Positions 1-8,077 of a stretch of 64,000 nt of DNA are shown here, piece by piece. The DNA is from Saccharopolyspora galaxeae (lineage in GTDB: Bacteria > Actinomycetota > Actinomycetes > Mycobacteriales > Pseudonocardiaceae). Every line of letters begins with the position of its first letter. Positions within the stretch are counted from its first letter, which is position 1. The stretch covers positions 62,001 to 126,000 of the forward strand of contig NZ_JADDUE010000010.1 of assembly GCF_016526145.1 (NCBI RefSeq), written 5' to 3'. The notes under the pieces were generated by a model. The model did no database searches and was not told the origin of the DNA. It was given only the letters and a program-made list of their open reading frames with translations. Position numbers and translations under genes: made by a program.

Positions 1-1841
1 ACGCTGGCGTCCACGTGCAGCCGGATGCCCTCCACGTGCGTCGGCTCGGTGAGCGTGCGCAGCAGGTGCTCCGCCCGCACGCACCGCTGTTCGTCGTCGA
101 GCTCTTCGTGCGTGGCGACCACGAACTCGTCCCCGCCGAGCCTGCCGACCAGATCGCCCTCGGAGGTGGCCCGCACCAGCCGCTGCCCGATGTTGCGCAG
201 CACCTCGTCGCCGACGCCGTGGCCCAGCGAATCGTTGACGAGCTTGAAGTTGTCCAGGTCCACGAACAGCACCGTCATCGGGCGGGTGCGCGGATCGGCG
301 CGGACGGTGGCCTCCAGGTGCTGCAGCACCATCGTGCGGTTCGCCAGCCCGGTCAGCGGGTCGTGCGTGGCCTCGTGCTCGAGCCGTTCGCGGGCCGCGC
401 GGCTCTCGGTGATGTCGGTGAACGACACCAGCACCCGGTGCGGCGGCCTGTCGTCCGGGTTCAGCGCCCGGGCCGTGGTGGCCAGCCACACGCTGCTGCC
501 GTCCCCCCGCTGCACCCGCACCACCCGCGAGTTCACCGGACGGCCGGTGCGCTGGGTGACCCGGGACGGGCGCTGGTCCAGCGGCACCACGCGGCCGGTC
601 TCGTCGAACATCGGCCAGCTGGCCAGCTCCGACCCGACGAGCTCGGCGCGGTTCGTGCGCAGGATCCGCAGCGCCGCCGGATTGGCCGACTCGAAGGTTC
701 CGTCCGGCCCGCCGACGAGCACCCCCTCGTCCAGCGCGTCGATGACCGTGGCGAAGTGCCGTTCGGCGCGGCGGCGCGCCGTCTCGTCCGCGCAGACCAA
801 CACGAAGCCGTCGTCCATCTCGGCCACCGAGATCCGCACCCGCAGCGCGTGGCCGTCGACGTCGCGGTGCAGCGACTCCAGCACCCCGCCCTCGGCTCCC
901 AGCAGGTCGGCGGGCCGCAGCGGGGCGCCGACCAGGTCGCCGACGTGCCTGCCGAACGCCTTGCCGGACGCCACCCCGTAGACCGCCTCGGCCGCCGGGT
1001 TCCAGCTGGTGACCACGCCCTCCCGATCGGTCGCGATGATCGCGTTGCTGACGTGCTGGACCAGTGCGGCCTGGTAGCGCAACGTGGCCTCGGCGGCCTT
1101 CTTGGTCGTGATGTCGCGCAGGATCACCTGCAGCGCCGGGTGGCCTTCCCAGCTGGTGCGTACCGAAACCAGCTCGACCGGGACGACCTTGCCGTCCTGG
1201 CGGGTCAGTTCGGCCTCCGAGGGCTTGGTGCGGGAACCGGGCGCCGTCAGCCCGCGGAGGCGTTCGTACATGGCGGTCAGCGAGCGCGGCCGCACGAACT
1301 CGGTGATCGGGCGTCCGATCAGCTCGTCGTAGCGCAAGCTGAGCATCTCCAGCGTGGAGGAGTTCGCGTAGCGCACCAACCCGTCCTGGTGCACGCAGAT
1401 CGCGTCCGGGCTCAGCTCCACCAGCAGCCGGTACCGGTCGGCCAGGTCGGTGAGGTTCTGCCGATCCTGGCGCGCCTTGGTGACGTCGCTGGCCACGCCG
1501 ATCAGGTCAGCGCCGCGGTCGGCGCCCATGCGGCGCGCGTGGAAGCGCACGAACCGGGTCTCGCCGTTCGAGTCCTGCACCGGCTGCTCCAGCTCGAGGT
1601 CTTGCCAGGCATCGGTGGTGCGGGCCGAGAGCGTCAGCGGCTCCAGCAGCTGGTGCAGGCGGGTGCGCAGGTCTTCCACACCGGATCCGGGCACGCCGAG
1701 AAGGACGTCCATCCCGGACGTCCAGGCGGTTCTGCCGTCGGCGAACCGCAGCGACCACTGCACCGCACCGTGCGCGGCAAGCGCCAGGTCGAGGAACTCG
1801 TGATCCAGTCCGGCGCCGAGCGGTTCCGGATCAACGTCCAT
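1..1841 (-). CDS. Multi-PAS GGDEF signalling protein (3' end outside window)
   Basis: Probable membrane-free c-di-GMP signalling protein; about 613 codons are inside the window and the frame runs off its left edge without a stop. Three PAS-like segments can be read at roughly residues 130-250, 250-365 and 360-485, each ending in a typical 'DITxxKxxE' style linker. A GGDEF domain follows from about residue 490 (HDPLTGLANR) with an intact RLGGDEF active-site motif near residue 569. The family often continues into an EAL phosphodiesterase domain, which would lie outside the window, so the net activity (synthesis or breakdown) is unknown. The start is the ATG at 1841; no strong Shine-Dalgarno is obvious. 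The opposite strand carries a long open frame that is only a high-GC shadow. Confidence 0.9.
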   Translation of the reverse strand, partial: MDVDPEPLGAGLDHEFLDLALAAHGAVQWSLRFADGRTAWTSGMDVLLGVPGSGVEDLRTRLHQLLEPLTLSARTTDAWQDLELEQPVQDSNGETRFVRFHARRMGADRGADLIGVASDVTKARQDRQNLTDLADRYRLLVELSPDAICVHQDGLVRYANSSTLEMLSLRYDELIGRPITEFVRPRSLTAMYERLRGLTAPGSRTKPSEAELTRQDGKVVPVELVSVRTSWEGHPALQVILRDITTKKAAEATLRYQAALVQHVSNAIIATDREGVVTSWNPAAEAVYGVASGKAFGRHVGDLVGAPLRPADLLGAEGGVLESLHRDVDGHALRVRISVAEMDDGFVLVCADETARRRAERHFATVIDALDEGVLVGGPDGTFESANPAALRILRTNRAELVGSELASWPMFDETGRVVPLDQRPSRVTQRTGRPVNSRVVRVQRGDGSSVWLATTARALNPDDRPPHRVLVSFTDITESRAARERLEHEATHDPLTGLANRTMVLQHLEATVRADPRTRPMTVLFVDLDNFKLVNDSLGHGVGDEVLRNIGQRLVRATSEGDLVGRLGGDEFVVATHEELDDEQRCVRAEHLLRTLTEPTHVEGIRLHVDAS

Positions 1842-2780
1842 GAATCATCCAGTGCACGCCTTCCACATTGCTCGTCACCGTTGGTGGTGGCGCTCCGTCA
1901 CTGATCACCGCCGGTGACATCCCAGAGTGTCAACTTACGCCGATGGCCGCCTCGCCCACAGTTTCCCATGCGCCCCACTCCGCGACTGTCCTGAGTGGTC
2001 GCCGGGAAATCACGGATGGCTCGCGAAGGCGGCCGTTCCGGACGGGACGTCCGGATTGGACCGTACGCGCGGTAGTGCGCTGCGGCGCCAGCGTGTCGAT
2101 CAGATTGGTCTGTCCGAGCGAGAATCCGTGACGGTAGGTGCATGCTCTGCCCAATCGGCCCTTGAATGCTCACTCTAAAGAGGAGTCTCGACACTCCGCG
2201 ATGACGGCATGTAGTTCGATCTCGATGCCTGGGAAGCATTCCTTGATCGGCGAGCTGTGGAATTCCGCGCCGCCGCGTGCCGGATCATTCCGCGGCCGAT
2301 GAAACCGCGGCCCGGCCAATCCGAGCGGTCCGGCGGAATCGACAAGATCGTACGACGAGAAAAGCGGATCATGTCCGGAGAAATATGCATCGGCGGCACC
2401 GGCTACGACCGGGGAGGCGAGCCGCTCGGGGCGGTAGCGGGCGAGGTCGCCGCCCGCCGGATCCCCGGCCGCGGACCGGACCGGGGCCGCAAGGCCCGGG
2501 TGGCGCGCGTACCTCAGCCCGGGTCGGCGCGGGTGGGCACAACTCCGCCGCAGCGCCGGCCCCGCGTGCTCGGCGGGCGCAGCGAAGTCGCGGCGGTGGC
2601 GCCACGTGACCGGCAGGCCGATGCCGGAACCGATCGACCGATCTGAGTCTTCGCAATACCCCGCAATGAAGATCACTCGTTCGTAGCTTCGACTGCTGGA
2701 CGCTTGAATCGAAGATCGTCGGCGCAATACGCTCGGCCGGAAACGCGGTAGCTACCGCGAAAACATCGGAGGAGGCCGAG
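1842..2780. other. Gene-poor intergenic stretch
   Basis: About 940 bases without a convincing gene. Open frames on both strands here have atypical arginine/proline-rich products, no ribosome sites and no family resemblance. The stretch is less GC-rich than its surroundings in places (2170-2260, 2640-2720). It contains the perfect palindrome at 2744-2759 and two copies of CGCAATAC (near 2650 and 2722). Possible worn copies of the 51-bp repeat family are suggested near 2026-2075 but are too diverged to call. Confidence 0.6.
2744..2759. promoter_or_regulatory. Perfect 16-bp palindrome before the CBM14 gene
   Basis: CGCGGTAGCTACCGCG is a perfect inverted repeat ending 21 bp before the start codon and 7 bp before the GGAGGAGG ribosome site. 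It could be an operator or an mRNA hairpin controlling access to the ribosome site. No regulator gene adjoins it. Confidence 0.5.
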
Positions 2781-3080
2781 ATGGTCGGTTCAGGAGCGCG
2801 CGGCCGCTGGGTATTGACGGCGACGGCGGTCGGGCTGCTCGCTTTCGTTCCGTTCAGCACGGCTGCGGCCGAGAGCGCACCACGGCAGGAACCGACGCAG
2901 CTCACGGAACGAGCGCCGGTGGGGGAGTGCCCGCAGAAGGACGGCCCGTTGCCGACGTACCTGCCGGATGACAGCGATCCCAATGCCTTCTACGCGTGCG
3001 ACAAGGGAGTTCCGTACAAAAGCAACTGCCCGCCGAACCTCATCTGGGATCAAGACCTGGTGACGTGCGTTTACGAATGA
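2781..3080 (+). CDS. Small secreted chitin-binding (CBM14/peritrophin-A-like) protein
   Basis: A 99-residue precursor. Residues 1-30 form a Sec signal peptide: Arg-containing n-region, hydrophobic VLTATAVGLLAFVPF, and an alanine-rich cleavage site near AAA-ES. The mature part ends in a compact Cys-rich module with Cys50, Cys73, Cys83 and Cys96. The block FYACDKGVPY...CPPNLIWDQ...TCVYE matches the type-2 chitin-binding (CBM14, peritrophin A) pattern: FYxC, aromatic, CPxxLxWD, final TC. It should therefore be an exported, chitin- or N-acetylglucosamine-polymer-binding protein with no catalytic domain. The module has four cysteines instead of the six usual in animal members. A strong GGAGGAGG ribosome site fixes the start. 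It stands alone between an empty region and the oppositely oriented deaminase gene. Confidence 0.8.
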   Translation: MVGSGARGRWVLTATAVGLLAFVPFSTAAAESAPRQEPTQLTERAPVGECPQKDGPLPTYLPDDSDPNAFYACDKGVPYKSNCPPNLIWDQDLVTCVYE

Positions 3081-3223
3081 TTCGACGGTGCGCGGGATCG
3101 TCGACTGGCCCGGATCCAACCGGCCGGGCTCTGCGGCGGTGCCTTCTGGCCGGTTCCGGAAAGCGCGCCTTCGGAGGCACGAATTGTCGCCGACCGGCCC
3201 GCCGGGTTTCCCGCGCGGCCCGG

Positions 3224-4222
3224 TCACTCCACTGAGCAGGCGGCGACCTCGGCCAGGTATGCGGCTTTGCGCGGCTCGTCGAGGAAGGACGCGGTGAACG
3301 AGTTCGCGGCCAGCCCGCGCAGCTGCTCGCCGTCCACGCCCAATTCCCGCTGCACCGCGGCGAAGTTCTCCCCGACGTGACCGCCGAAGTACGCCGGGTC
3401 GTCCGAGTTGATCGTCACCAGCAGGTCCTCGGCCAGCAGCCGCGGCAAGGTGTGCACCTCCAGGCCGGGGAAGCAGCCGAGCCGGACGTTCGACAGCGGG
3501 CACACCGTCAGCGGCACCCGGTCCCGCCGCAGCCGCGCCACCAGCTCCGGATCTTCCAGCGCGCGGATGCCGTGGTCGATGCGCTCGGCACCGAGCAGGT
3601 CCAGCGCTTCGGTCACGTACCCCGGCGGGCCTTCCTCGCCCGCGTGCGCGACCGCGCGCAGCCCGAGCGCGCGGGCGCGGCGGAAGACCTCGGTGAACTT
3701 CGACGGCGGGTGCCCGACCTCGGCCGAGTCCAGCCCCACGCCGATGATCCGGTCCAGGTGGGGCTCGGCCGCGCGCAGCACCTGCTCGGCCGACTCGGCG
3801 GACTCGTCGCGCAGGAAGCACAGGATCAACTCGGCGGACACGTCGCTGTCGGCGATGGCGCCGGTGAGCCCTTCGATCACGGTGCGCACCGGCACGCCCC
3901 GTTTGGTGTGCGCCTGCGGATCGAAGAAGATCTCGGCGTGCCGCACCCCATCTTCGGCGCATCGGCGCAGGTAGGCCGCCGCCAGATCGCGGAAGTCGGC
4001 TTCGGTGCGCAGCACCGCCATGTTCGCGTAGTAGATGTCCAGGAACGACTGGAGATCGCTGAAGCGGTACTTCGCGCGCAGCTGCTCGACCGAGGAGTGC
4101 GGCAGCGCGATGTCGTTGCGCCGCGCCAGCTCGAAGACCATCTCCGGTTCGAGGGTGCCCTCGATGTGCACGTGCAGTTCGGCCTTCGGCAAGGGAGTCG
4201 GCGCGTTCATCCGGCCGAGCAT
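3224..4222 (-). CDS. Adenosine/adenine deaminase family protein, adenine-deaminase type
   Basis: A 332-residue zinc amidohydrolase of the adenosine deaminase superfamily, converting adenine (or adenosine) to hypoxanthine (or inosine) in purine salvage. Zinc and catalytic signatures are visible: ELHVHIEGTLEPE (His17, His19), the HAGEE block near residue 193, and NSDDPAYFGG near residue 275. The LHVHIEGTLEPE N-terminus, FFDPQAHT and SDDPAYFGG fit the bacterial/fungal adenine deaminase subgroup better than classical Add, so adenine is the likelier substrate (inference from motif style). Two ATGs compete, at 4222 and 4210 (MNAPTPL); neither has a clear Shine-Dalgarno. The gene is followed, on its own strand, by the CBM14 region and preceded by the ohrR-like gene. 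Confidence 0.88.
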   Translation of the reverse strand: MLGRMNAPTPLPKAELHVHIEGTLEPEMVFELARRNDIALPHSSVEQLRAKYRFSDLQSFLDIYYANMAVLRTEADFRDLAAAYLRRCAEDGVRHAEIFFDPQAHTKRGVPVRTVIEGLTGAIADSDVSAELILCFLRDESAESAEQVLRAAEPHLDRIIGVGLDSAEVGHPPSKFTEVFRRARALGLRAVAHAGEEGPPGYVTEALDLLGAERIDHGIRALEDPELVARLRRDRVPLTVCPLSNVRLGCFPGLEVHTLPRLLAEDLLVTINSDDPAYFGGHVGENFAAVQRELGVDGEQLRGLAANSFTASFLDEPRKAAYLAEVAACSVE

Positions 4223-4262
4223 ATAGCCGGGGCGCCGTCGATCGGCCCGACTCCGACGCGGC

Positions 4263-4721
4263 TCACACTGCTCGGCTGCGGTGCGCGGCGTCGATGACCC
4301 GGTGCAGGGAGCCGTTCAGCGCCTCCAGCTCGGAGACGTCCATGCCGAGCTGCTCGACCACCCGGTACGGGATCTCCTCCGCCTTCGCGCGCAGCGCCCG
4401 CCCGGCTTCGGTGAGTTCCGCGGTCAGCAGCCGCTCGTCGTCCGCGCTGCGCCTGCGGGTGAGGTACCCGACCGTCTCCAGCCGCTTGAGCAGCGGGGAC
4501 AACGTTGCCGAGTCGGCCTGCAAGGTGTTGCTGAGGTCTTTGACCGAGCGCGGGGAGGACTCCCACAGCGCGAGCATGACGAGGTATTGCGGATGGGTCA
4601 GGTTGAGCGGTTCGAGCAGCGGCCGGTACAGCGCGATGACGCTGCGGGAGGCGACCGACAGCGCGAAGCAGACCTGCCGATCGAGCGCGAGGGGATCCTC
4701 GCCCAGGTCGACCTGCTCCAT
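4263..4721 (-). CDS. ohrR: MarR-family regulator, OhrR-like
   Basis: A 152-residue winged-helix MarR regulator. The N-terminal block ALDRQVCFALSVASRSVIAL carries the reactive cysteine (Cys18 from this start) at the position typical of OhrR, which senses organic hydroperoxides by cysteine oxidation. The following YRPLLEPLNLTHPQYLVMLALW is the family's dimer/wing entry, and RSADDERLL is the wing. The start is ATG 4721, with AGGAAGGAC upstream; an upstream GTG/ATG extension lacks a ribosome site. The usual partner, an Ohr peroxiredoxin, is not next door. The upstream region holds direct ATTAGTGC repeats that may be its operator. The gene lies 41 bp from the deaminase start and may be co-transcribed with it. 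Confidence 0.85.
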   Translation of the reverse strand: MEQVDLGEDPLALDRQVCFALSVASRSVIALYRPLLEPLNLTHPQYLVMLALWESSPRSVKDLSNTLQADSATLSPLLKRLETVGYLTRRRSADDERLLTAELTEAGRALRAKAEEIPYRVVEQLGMDVSELEALNGSLHRVIDAAHRSRAV

Positions 4722-4774
4722 GCGGCACCGTCCTTCCTGCTCGCCGATCACCACGTTAGCATCGCACGCAGAAC

Positions 4775-4797
4775 ATTAGTGCATTAACGATTAGTGC
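4775..4797. promoter_or_regulatory. Direct ATTAGTGC repeats, candidate OhrR operator/promoter
   Basis: Two exact ATTAGTGC octamers lie 15 bp apart in an AT-rich island. The first overlaps TTAGTGCATTAA, which is palindromic at 10 of 12 positions. They sit 54-76 bp before the ohrR-like start, where an autoregulatory site is expected. Confidence 0.45.
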
Positions 4798-4807
4798 CTT
4801 CGACGGC

Positions 4808-4831
4808 GGCAGCGCCTTCGACGGCGCTGCC
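4808..4831. terminator. Nine-base-pair hairpin between divergent genes
   Basis: GGCAGCGCC and GGCGCTGCC form a perfect 9-bp stem around a TTCGAC loop. The arms are embedded in a tandem CCTTCGACGGCG duplication. It lies between two divergent genes, so a leader hairpin or regulatory structure is as likely as a terminator. Confidence 0.4.
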
Positions 4832-4867
4832 GGGCTCGGCCCGCCGGTGCGATGGGAGCGGTGCGCG

Positions 4868-5269
4868 ATGGGTGCGTCGAAGCGGGTTCGGCCCAACCCG
4901 GTGCTGTGGATCTGGTACGCCTACGGCGGCCGGTTGCCGCAGCGGTATTCCGAGTGGGTGTTGCACGACGTCAGCGCCCGCACGTGGATGGTGCGGCACG
5001 CGTTGCGCAGCCTCGTGCAGCTCTCCCCGGGCCTGCTGTTCCTGCTGATGCCCGGCCCGTTGTGGATCAAGGCGATGGCGTTGCTGGGCGGGGTGATCCT
5101 CGGGCTGTGGTACTCGCTGGCCTACGCCGAGTTCACCGTCGAACACCGGGCGCACAAGCAGGGATATCCGCTGGGCACGGCCCGGCGGACGCGCGAAGAG
5201 GCGAAGGCGAAGCTGCGCGCCGAGCAGCACGAGCGCTACGCGGCGATCTACCGCGACAGCGGGCAGTAG
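4868..5269 (+). CDS. DUF5313 membrane protein
   Basis: A 133-residue protein of the actinobacterial DUF5313 family, recognised by RPNPVLWIWYAYGGRLP...YSEWVLHDV near the N-terminus. One or two membrane segments follow at about residues 54-90 (LSPGLLFLLMPGPLWIKAMALLGGVILGLWYSLAYA). The tail is charged and helical (RTREEAKAKLRAEQHERYAAIYRD), probably cytoplasmic. The function of the family is unknown. ATG 4868 is chosen because GGGAGCGG lies 6-9 bp upstream; a GTG at 4847 in the same frame lacks a ribosome site. The gene stands alone, divergent from the ohrR-like gene. Confidence 0.8.
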   Translation: MGASKRVRPNPVLWIWYAYGGRLPQRYSEWVLHDVSARTWMVRHALRSLVQLSPGLLFLLMPGPLWIKAMALLGGVILGLWYSLAYAEFTVEHRAHKQGYPLGTARRTREEAKAKLRAEQHERYAAIYRDSGQ

Positions 5270-5430
5270 TCCGCCGAACCCTGTTGCGCACGCGCGTCCC
5301 GCATGTTTCATGCTGGTGAAGCGCCGTCCGCGTGCCCTCGGCAGGCCCGGGCGGCGATCGGCACCGAGGGTTCGCCCGCGCCCGGATCCCGCGGTGCGCG
5401 GCGGGCGGAGCACGAGAGGAAGGCAGCGAG

Positions 5431-6288
5431 ATGACCACGACGCTCGGCACCTTGATCACCGCGATCGTCACCCCGTTCGACGAGGAGCTCGAGGTCGACG
5501 AGGAAGCCTTCGTCGCGTTGCTGCACCACCTGGTCGACAACGGTTCGGACGGCGTCGTGGTCTGCGGAACCACCGGCGAGGCGGCGACGCTGACCAACGC
5601 CGAGCACCTGCGGATGGTCGAACTGGCCTGCCAGGAACGCCCCGCGGGCTGCAGCGTGATCGCCTCCACCGGTTCCAACGACACAGCGCAGGCGTGCCGG
5701 ATGACCCGGCAGGTCACCGAACTCGGCGCCGACGGCATCCTGTCGGTCACGCCGTACTACAACCGCCCCAACCGGCGCGGCCTGGTGCGGCACTTCAGCG
5801 AGGTCTCGCGGGCCACCGACAAGCCGGTGGTGCTCTACAACATCCCGTCGCGAACCGCCACGGACATGCCCAACGACCTGCTGGCCGAGCTCGCGCAGAT
5901 CGAGCGGGTGGACTACGTCAAGCAGGCCAACGACGACAACCTCGCGCTGGTCGACGGGCTCGGGGTGTACGCGGGCAACAACGAGACCTTCGCCCGCACC
6001 CTCGACATGGGCGGAGCGGGCGGCATCGTGGTGGCCAGCCACGTCGCCGGGCCGCAGATGCGGCAGATGATCGTCGAGCCGCAGCGCCGCGCCGAGCTGG
6101 ACGCCGCGCTCAAGCCGCTCTACTCGGCGCTTTCGGTGACCACCAACCCGATCCCGGTGAAGGCGGCGCTGAACCTGCTCGGGCACCGCGCGGGCGGCCT
6201 GCGGCTGCCGCTGGTCGAGGCGGACGAGGCCGAGACCGAGGTGGTGCGCGCCGCGCTCCTGGAAACGGGCCTGCTGGCCGGGGACTGA
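5431..6288 (+). CDS. dapA: 4-hydroxy-tetrahydrodipicolinate synthase
   Basis: A 285-residue DapA condensing pyruvate with aspartate semialdehyde in the lysine/meso-diaminopimelate pathway, a cytoplasmic TIM barrel. The active-site set is complete: the CGTTGE motif (Thr47/Thr48), Tyr136 and Arg141 in LYNIPSRT, and the Schiff-base Lys164 in YVKQAND. Length matches the family. ATG 5431 follows GAGAGGAAGG at good spacing. No other dap genes adjoin, which is common where pathway genes are scattered or duplicated. An N-acetylneuraminate-lyase relative is less likely, because the C-terminal actinobacterial DapA pattern (HRAGGLRLPLVEADE) is present. Confidence 0.92.
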   Translation: MTTTLGTLITAIVTPFDEELEVDEEAFVALLHHLVDNGSDGVVVCGTTGEAATLTNAEHLRMVELACQERPAGCSVIASTGSNDTAQACRMTRQVTELGADGILSVTPYYNRPNRRGLVRHFSEVSRATDKPVVLYNIPSRTATDMPNDLLAELAQIERVDYVKQANDDNLALVDGLGVYAGNNETFARTLDMGGAGGIVVASHVAGPQMRQMIVEPQRRAELDAALKPLYSALSVTTNPIPVKAALNLLGHRAGGLRLPLVEADEAETEVVRAALLETGLLAGD

Positions 6289-6437
6289 CGATCAGTCCGG
6301 GCCCGCAGGCTCGGCGGGTCAGCAGGGACAGCGGGGCGGCCGGATCAGCAGGACCGGACGACCGGCAGGCCCGGGTGGCCGGCGGGACCGGGCGAACACC
6401 AGGGCGGCAGGACCAGCGCAGTCCGACGATCTGCGCG

Positions 6438-6454
6438 GCCGCCCTTTCGGCGGC
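6438..6454. terminator. Hairpin between convergent dapA and membrane-protein gene
   Basis: GCCGCC-CTTTC-GGCGGC is a 6-bp GC stem with a 5-base loop between two convergent stop codons. It may serve as a bidirectional terminator. There is no U-tract, which is usual in high-GC actinobacteria. Confidence 0.4.
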
Positions 6455-6493
6455 GACCGCGCGGACCGCTCCGCTGAGCCGGACCGGCGATCC

Positions 6494-7822
6494 TCAGCGC
6501 GCCGCCTTGGCCGGTTCTGCGGCGGGCAGCACGAAGTCGTAGCCGGACTTCCGCCCGCGCGGCACCGAGACCCGCCCGGCCGCGGGCACCGCGCCGGGCG
6601 CGGAGGCCACCACCGTGACGAACCGGTCCGGCAGGTCGTGCACCTCGTAGCCGCCGTCGGCGTCGGCGTCCACCCGCGCGATCTGCTCACCGGCCGAGTC
6701 GGTCACGGTGACCACCGCGGAACCCGCGGCGGCTCCGCCCGCGTGGCTGATGGTGCCGACCAGCGTCCGGTGGTGCGCGGGCAGCGGCGGCTCGAAGGAC
6801 GGGTCGACGACCGCGCCGCTGTCGTCCTTGTGCTCGTAGGAACCGGCGGAGTCCACCGCCTCCGGATCGTTCTCCGCGGCCCGCTGCGCCCGCAGCTGCG
6901 TGAAGATCACCAGCGTCACACCGATCAAGCACCACGCGGCCAGCCCGATGACGCCGGGCGCGACGCGTGCCCCGCCGAAGTACAGCACCCCGCGGATCGA
7001 GTCGACTGCCTGCCCGAGCGGCAGCAGCGGGTGCAGGTGCTGGAAGAACGTCGGCACCAGCTCCTTCGGGATGGCCCCGCCGCTGGAGGGCATGCTCAGC
7101 AGCACGAACAGCGTCATCGCCACGCCCGGGATGAACTGCTTGACCAGCGGCACCAGCCCGAACGCGGTCCAGGCGATGCCCTGGGTCAGCAGGAACCCGA
7201 TCAGCATCACCAGCGGATTCGGCGGGATCACCCCGATGGTCGCGCCGAACGCGAAGCAGAACACCGCGGCGAACGCGCCCACTCCGACCAGCGACAGCAG
7301 CTTCTGGCGGGTGGTGAGTTCGGCGCGCAGCAGCACCATCACGGTGACGTAGGGCGGGATGTTCATCGCCATCAGCAGGTAGAACAGCCCGGTGCCCATC
7401 ACGTCGCCCGCGGCGGTGGGGGCCAGGTCGTGCAGCGACAGCGCGTGCCCGCTCGCGGCGGCGACCGGCGCGAACATCTTCTGCAGGAACTGCATCAGCG
7501 CCGCGCCGTTGGCCTTGCCGTAGAACAGGTCGCCGGTCGCGGGGTCGTAGGCGGCGACCGCCTGCCGGTCGGTCACCGCTTGCCGGGCCTGTTCGGCGGT
7601 GTCCACGGCGCTGACGTCCACCCCGCCGGGCATGGCCTTGTCGAACGAGGCGCTCAGCTGCGTTGCGGTCTGCTCGCCGACCGCGACCACCGGCATGTCG
7701 TGCGGTGCGGGCGCGTGGAACGGCAGCAGGTAGAAGACCATGAACCCGACTACGAAGAAGATCGGGAACCACAACGCCGACGCCAGGGTGCGCGCCAGCG
7801 ACGCCGGCTGCTCCTCGGACAC
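6494..7822 (-). CDS. ABC2/DUF3533-like membrane protein with C-terminal carboxypeptidase-regulatory-like domain
   Basis: A 442-residue integral membrane protein. One N-terminal segment (SALWFPIFFVVGFMVFYLLPF) is followed by an extracytoplasmic stretch of about 150 residues. Five or so membrane segments then lie at about residues 165-355 (GLFYLLMAMNIPPYVTVMVLL through GLAAWCLIGVTLVIFTQL). This layout is that of YhgE/Pip, SNG1 and ABC-2-type DUF3533 permeases. The C-terminal 80 residues (TLVGTISHAGGAAAGSAVVTV...GGYEVHDLPD) look like a carboxypeptidase-regulatory-like beta-sandwich. The GTG start at 7822 has a near-perfect AAGGAGGAG ribosome site. A divergent TetR gene with a palindrome between them suggests the protein is repressed until an inducer, possibly a drug or lipid, appears; the substrate is unknown. 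Confidence 0.8.
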   Translation of the reverse strand: MSEEQPASLARTLASALWFPIFFVVGFMVFYLLPFHAPAPHDMPVVAVGEQTATQLSASFDKAMPGGVDVSAVDTAEQARQAVTDRQAVAAYDPATGDLFYGKANGAALMQFLQKMFAPVAAASGHALSLHDLAPTAAGDVMGTGLFYLLMAMNIPPYVTVMVLLRAELTTRQKLLSLVGVGAFAAVFCFAFGATIGVIPPNPLVMLIGFLLTQGIAWTAFGLVPLVKQFIPGVAMTLFVLLSMPSSGGAIPKELVPTFFQHLHPLLPLGQAVDSIRGVLYFGGARVAPGVIGLAAWCLIGVTLVIFTQLRAQRAAENDPEAVDSAGSYEHKDDSGAVVDPSFEPPLPAHHRTLVGTISHAGGAAAGSAVVTVTDSAGEQIARVDADADGGYEVHDLPDRFVTVVASAPGAVPAAGRVSVPRGRKSGYDFVLPAAEPAKAAR

Positions 7823-7928
7823 TGCTCCTCCTTGTGCTCGTTCACGGCGCGCGGTTGGCGGCGCGCGAAGGCCGGCTCGGCGGCGGTGCCGGCGGCGGAA
7901 TCCCCAGTGCAGAACTTCGCCGATCTTA

Positions 7929-7956
7929 GCATTATCTGCATCGGGTGCAATAATGC
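7929..7956. promoter_or_regulatory. Candidate TetR operator between divergent genes
   Basis: GCATTAT and ATAATGC are perfect 7-bp arms, with a second nested pair TGCA...TGCA inside. Together they give a 28-bp near-palindrome. It lies in the 255-bp gap between the membrane-protein gene and the TetR gene, in an AT-rich patch fit for overlapping promoters. The neighbouring TetR protein is the natural candidate to bind it. Confidence 0.6.
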
Positions 7957-8077
7957 AGTCCTGCAAGTTGTTTGTCCGGTATGGGTGAGTGCGACCGGAG
8001 CCGCGGGCTCGGCCGCAACTACCATGAACGGCCCGGCGTGCATCCGGTCGCGGCGGATCGTGAAGGGGAGCACCAGG

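Noticed and set aside
15-1904. Very long plus-strand open frame opposite the PAS/GGDEF gene
   Set aside because: Its product is His/Arg/Gln-rich without any family resemblance, while the minus strand encodes clear PAS and GGDEF motifs. It is a GC-skew shadow.
2170-2727. Minus-strand frame of about 185 codons in the gene-poor stretch
   Set aside because: No ribosome site, no recognisable domain, atypical composition and overlap with better candidates; left as non-coding.
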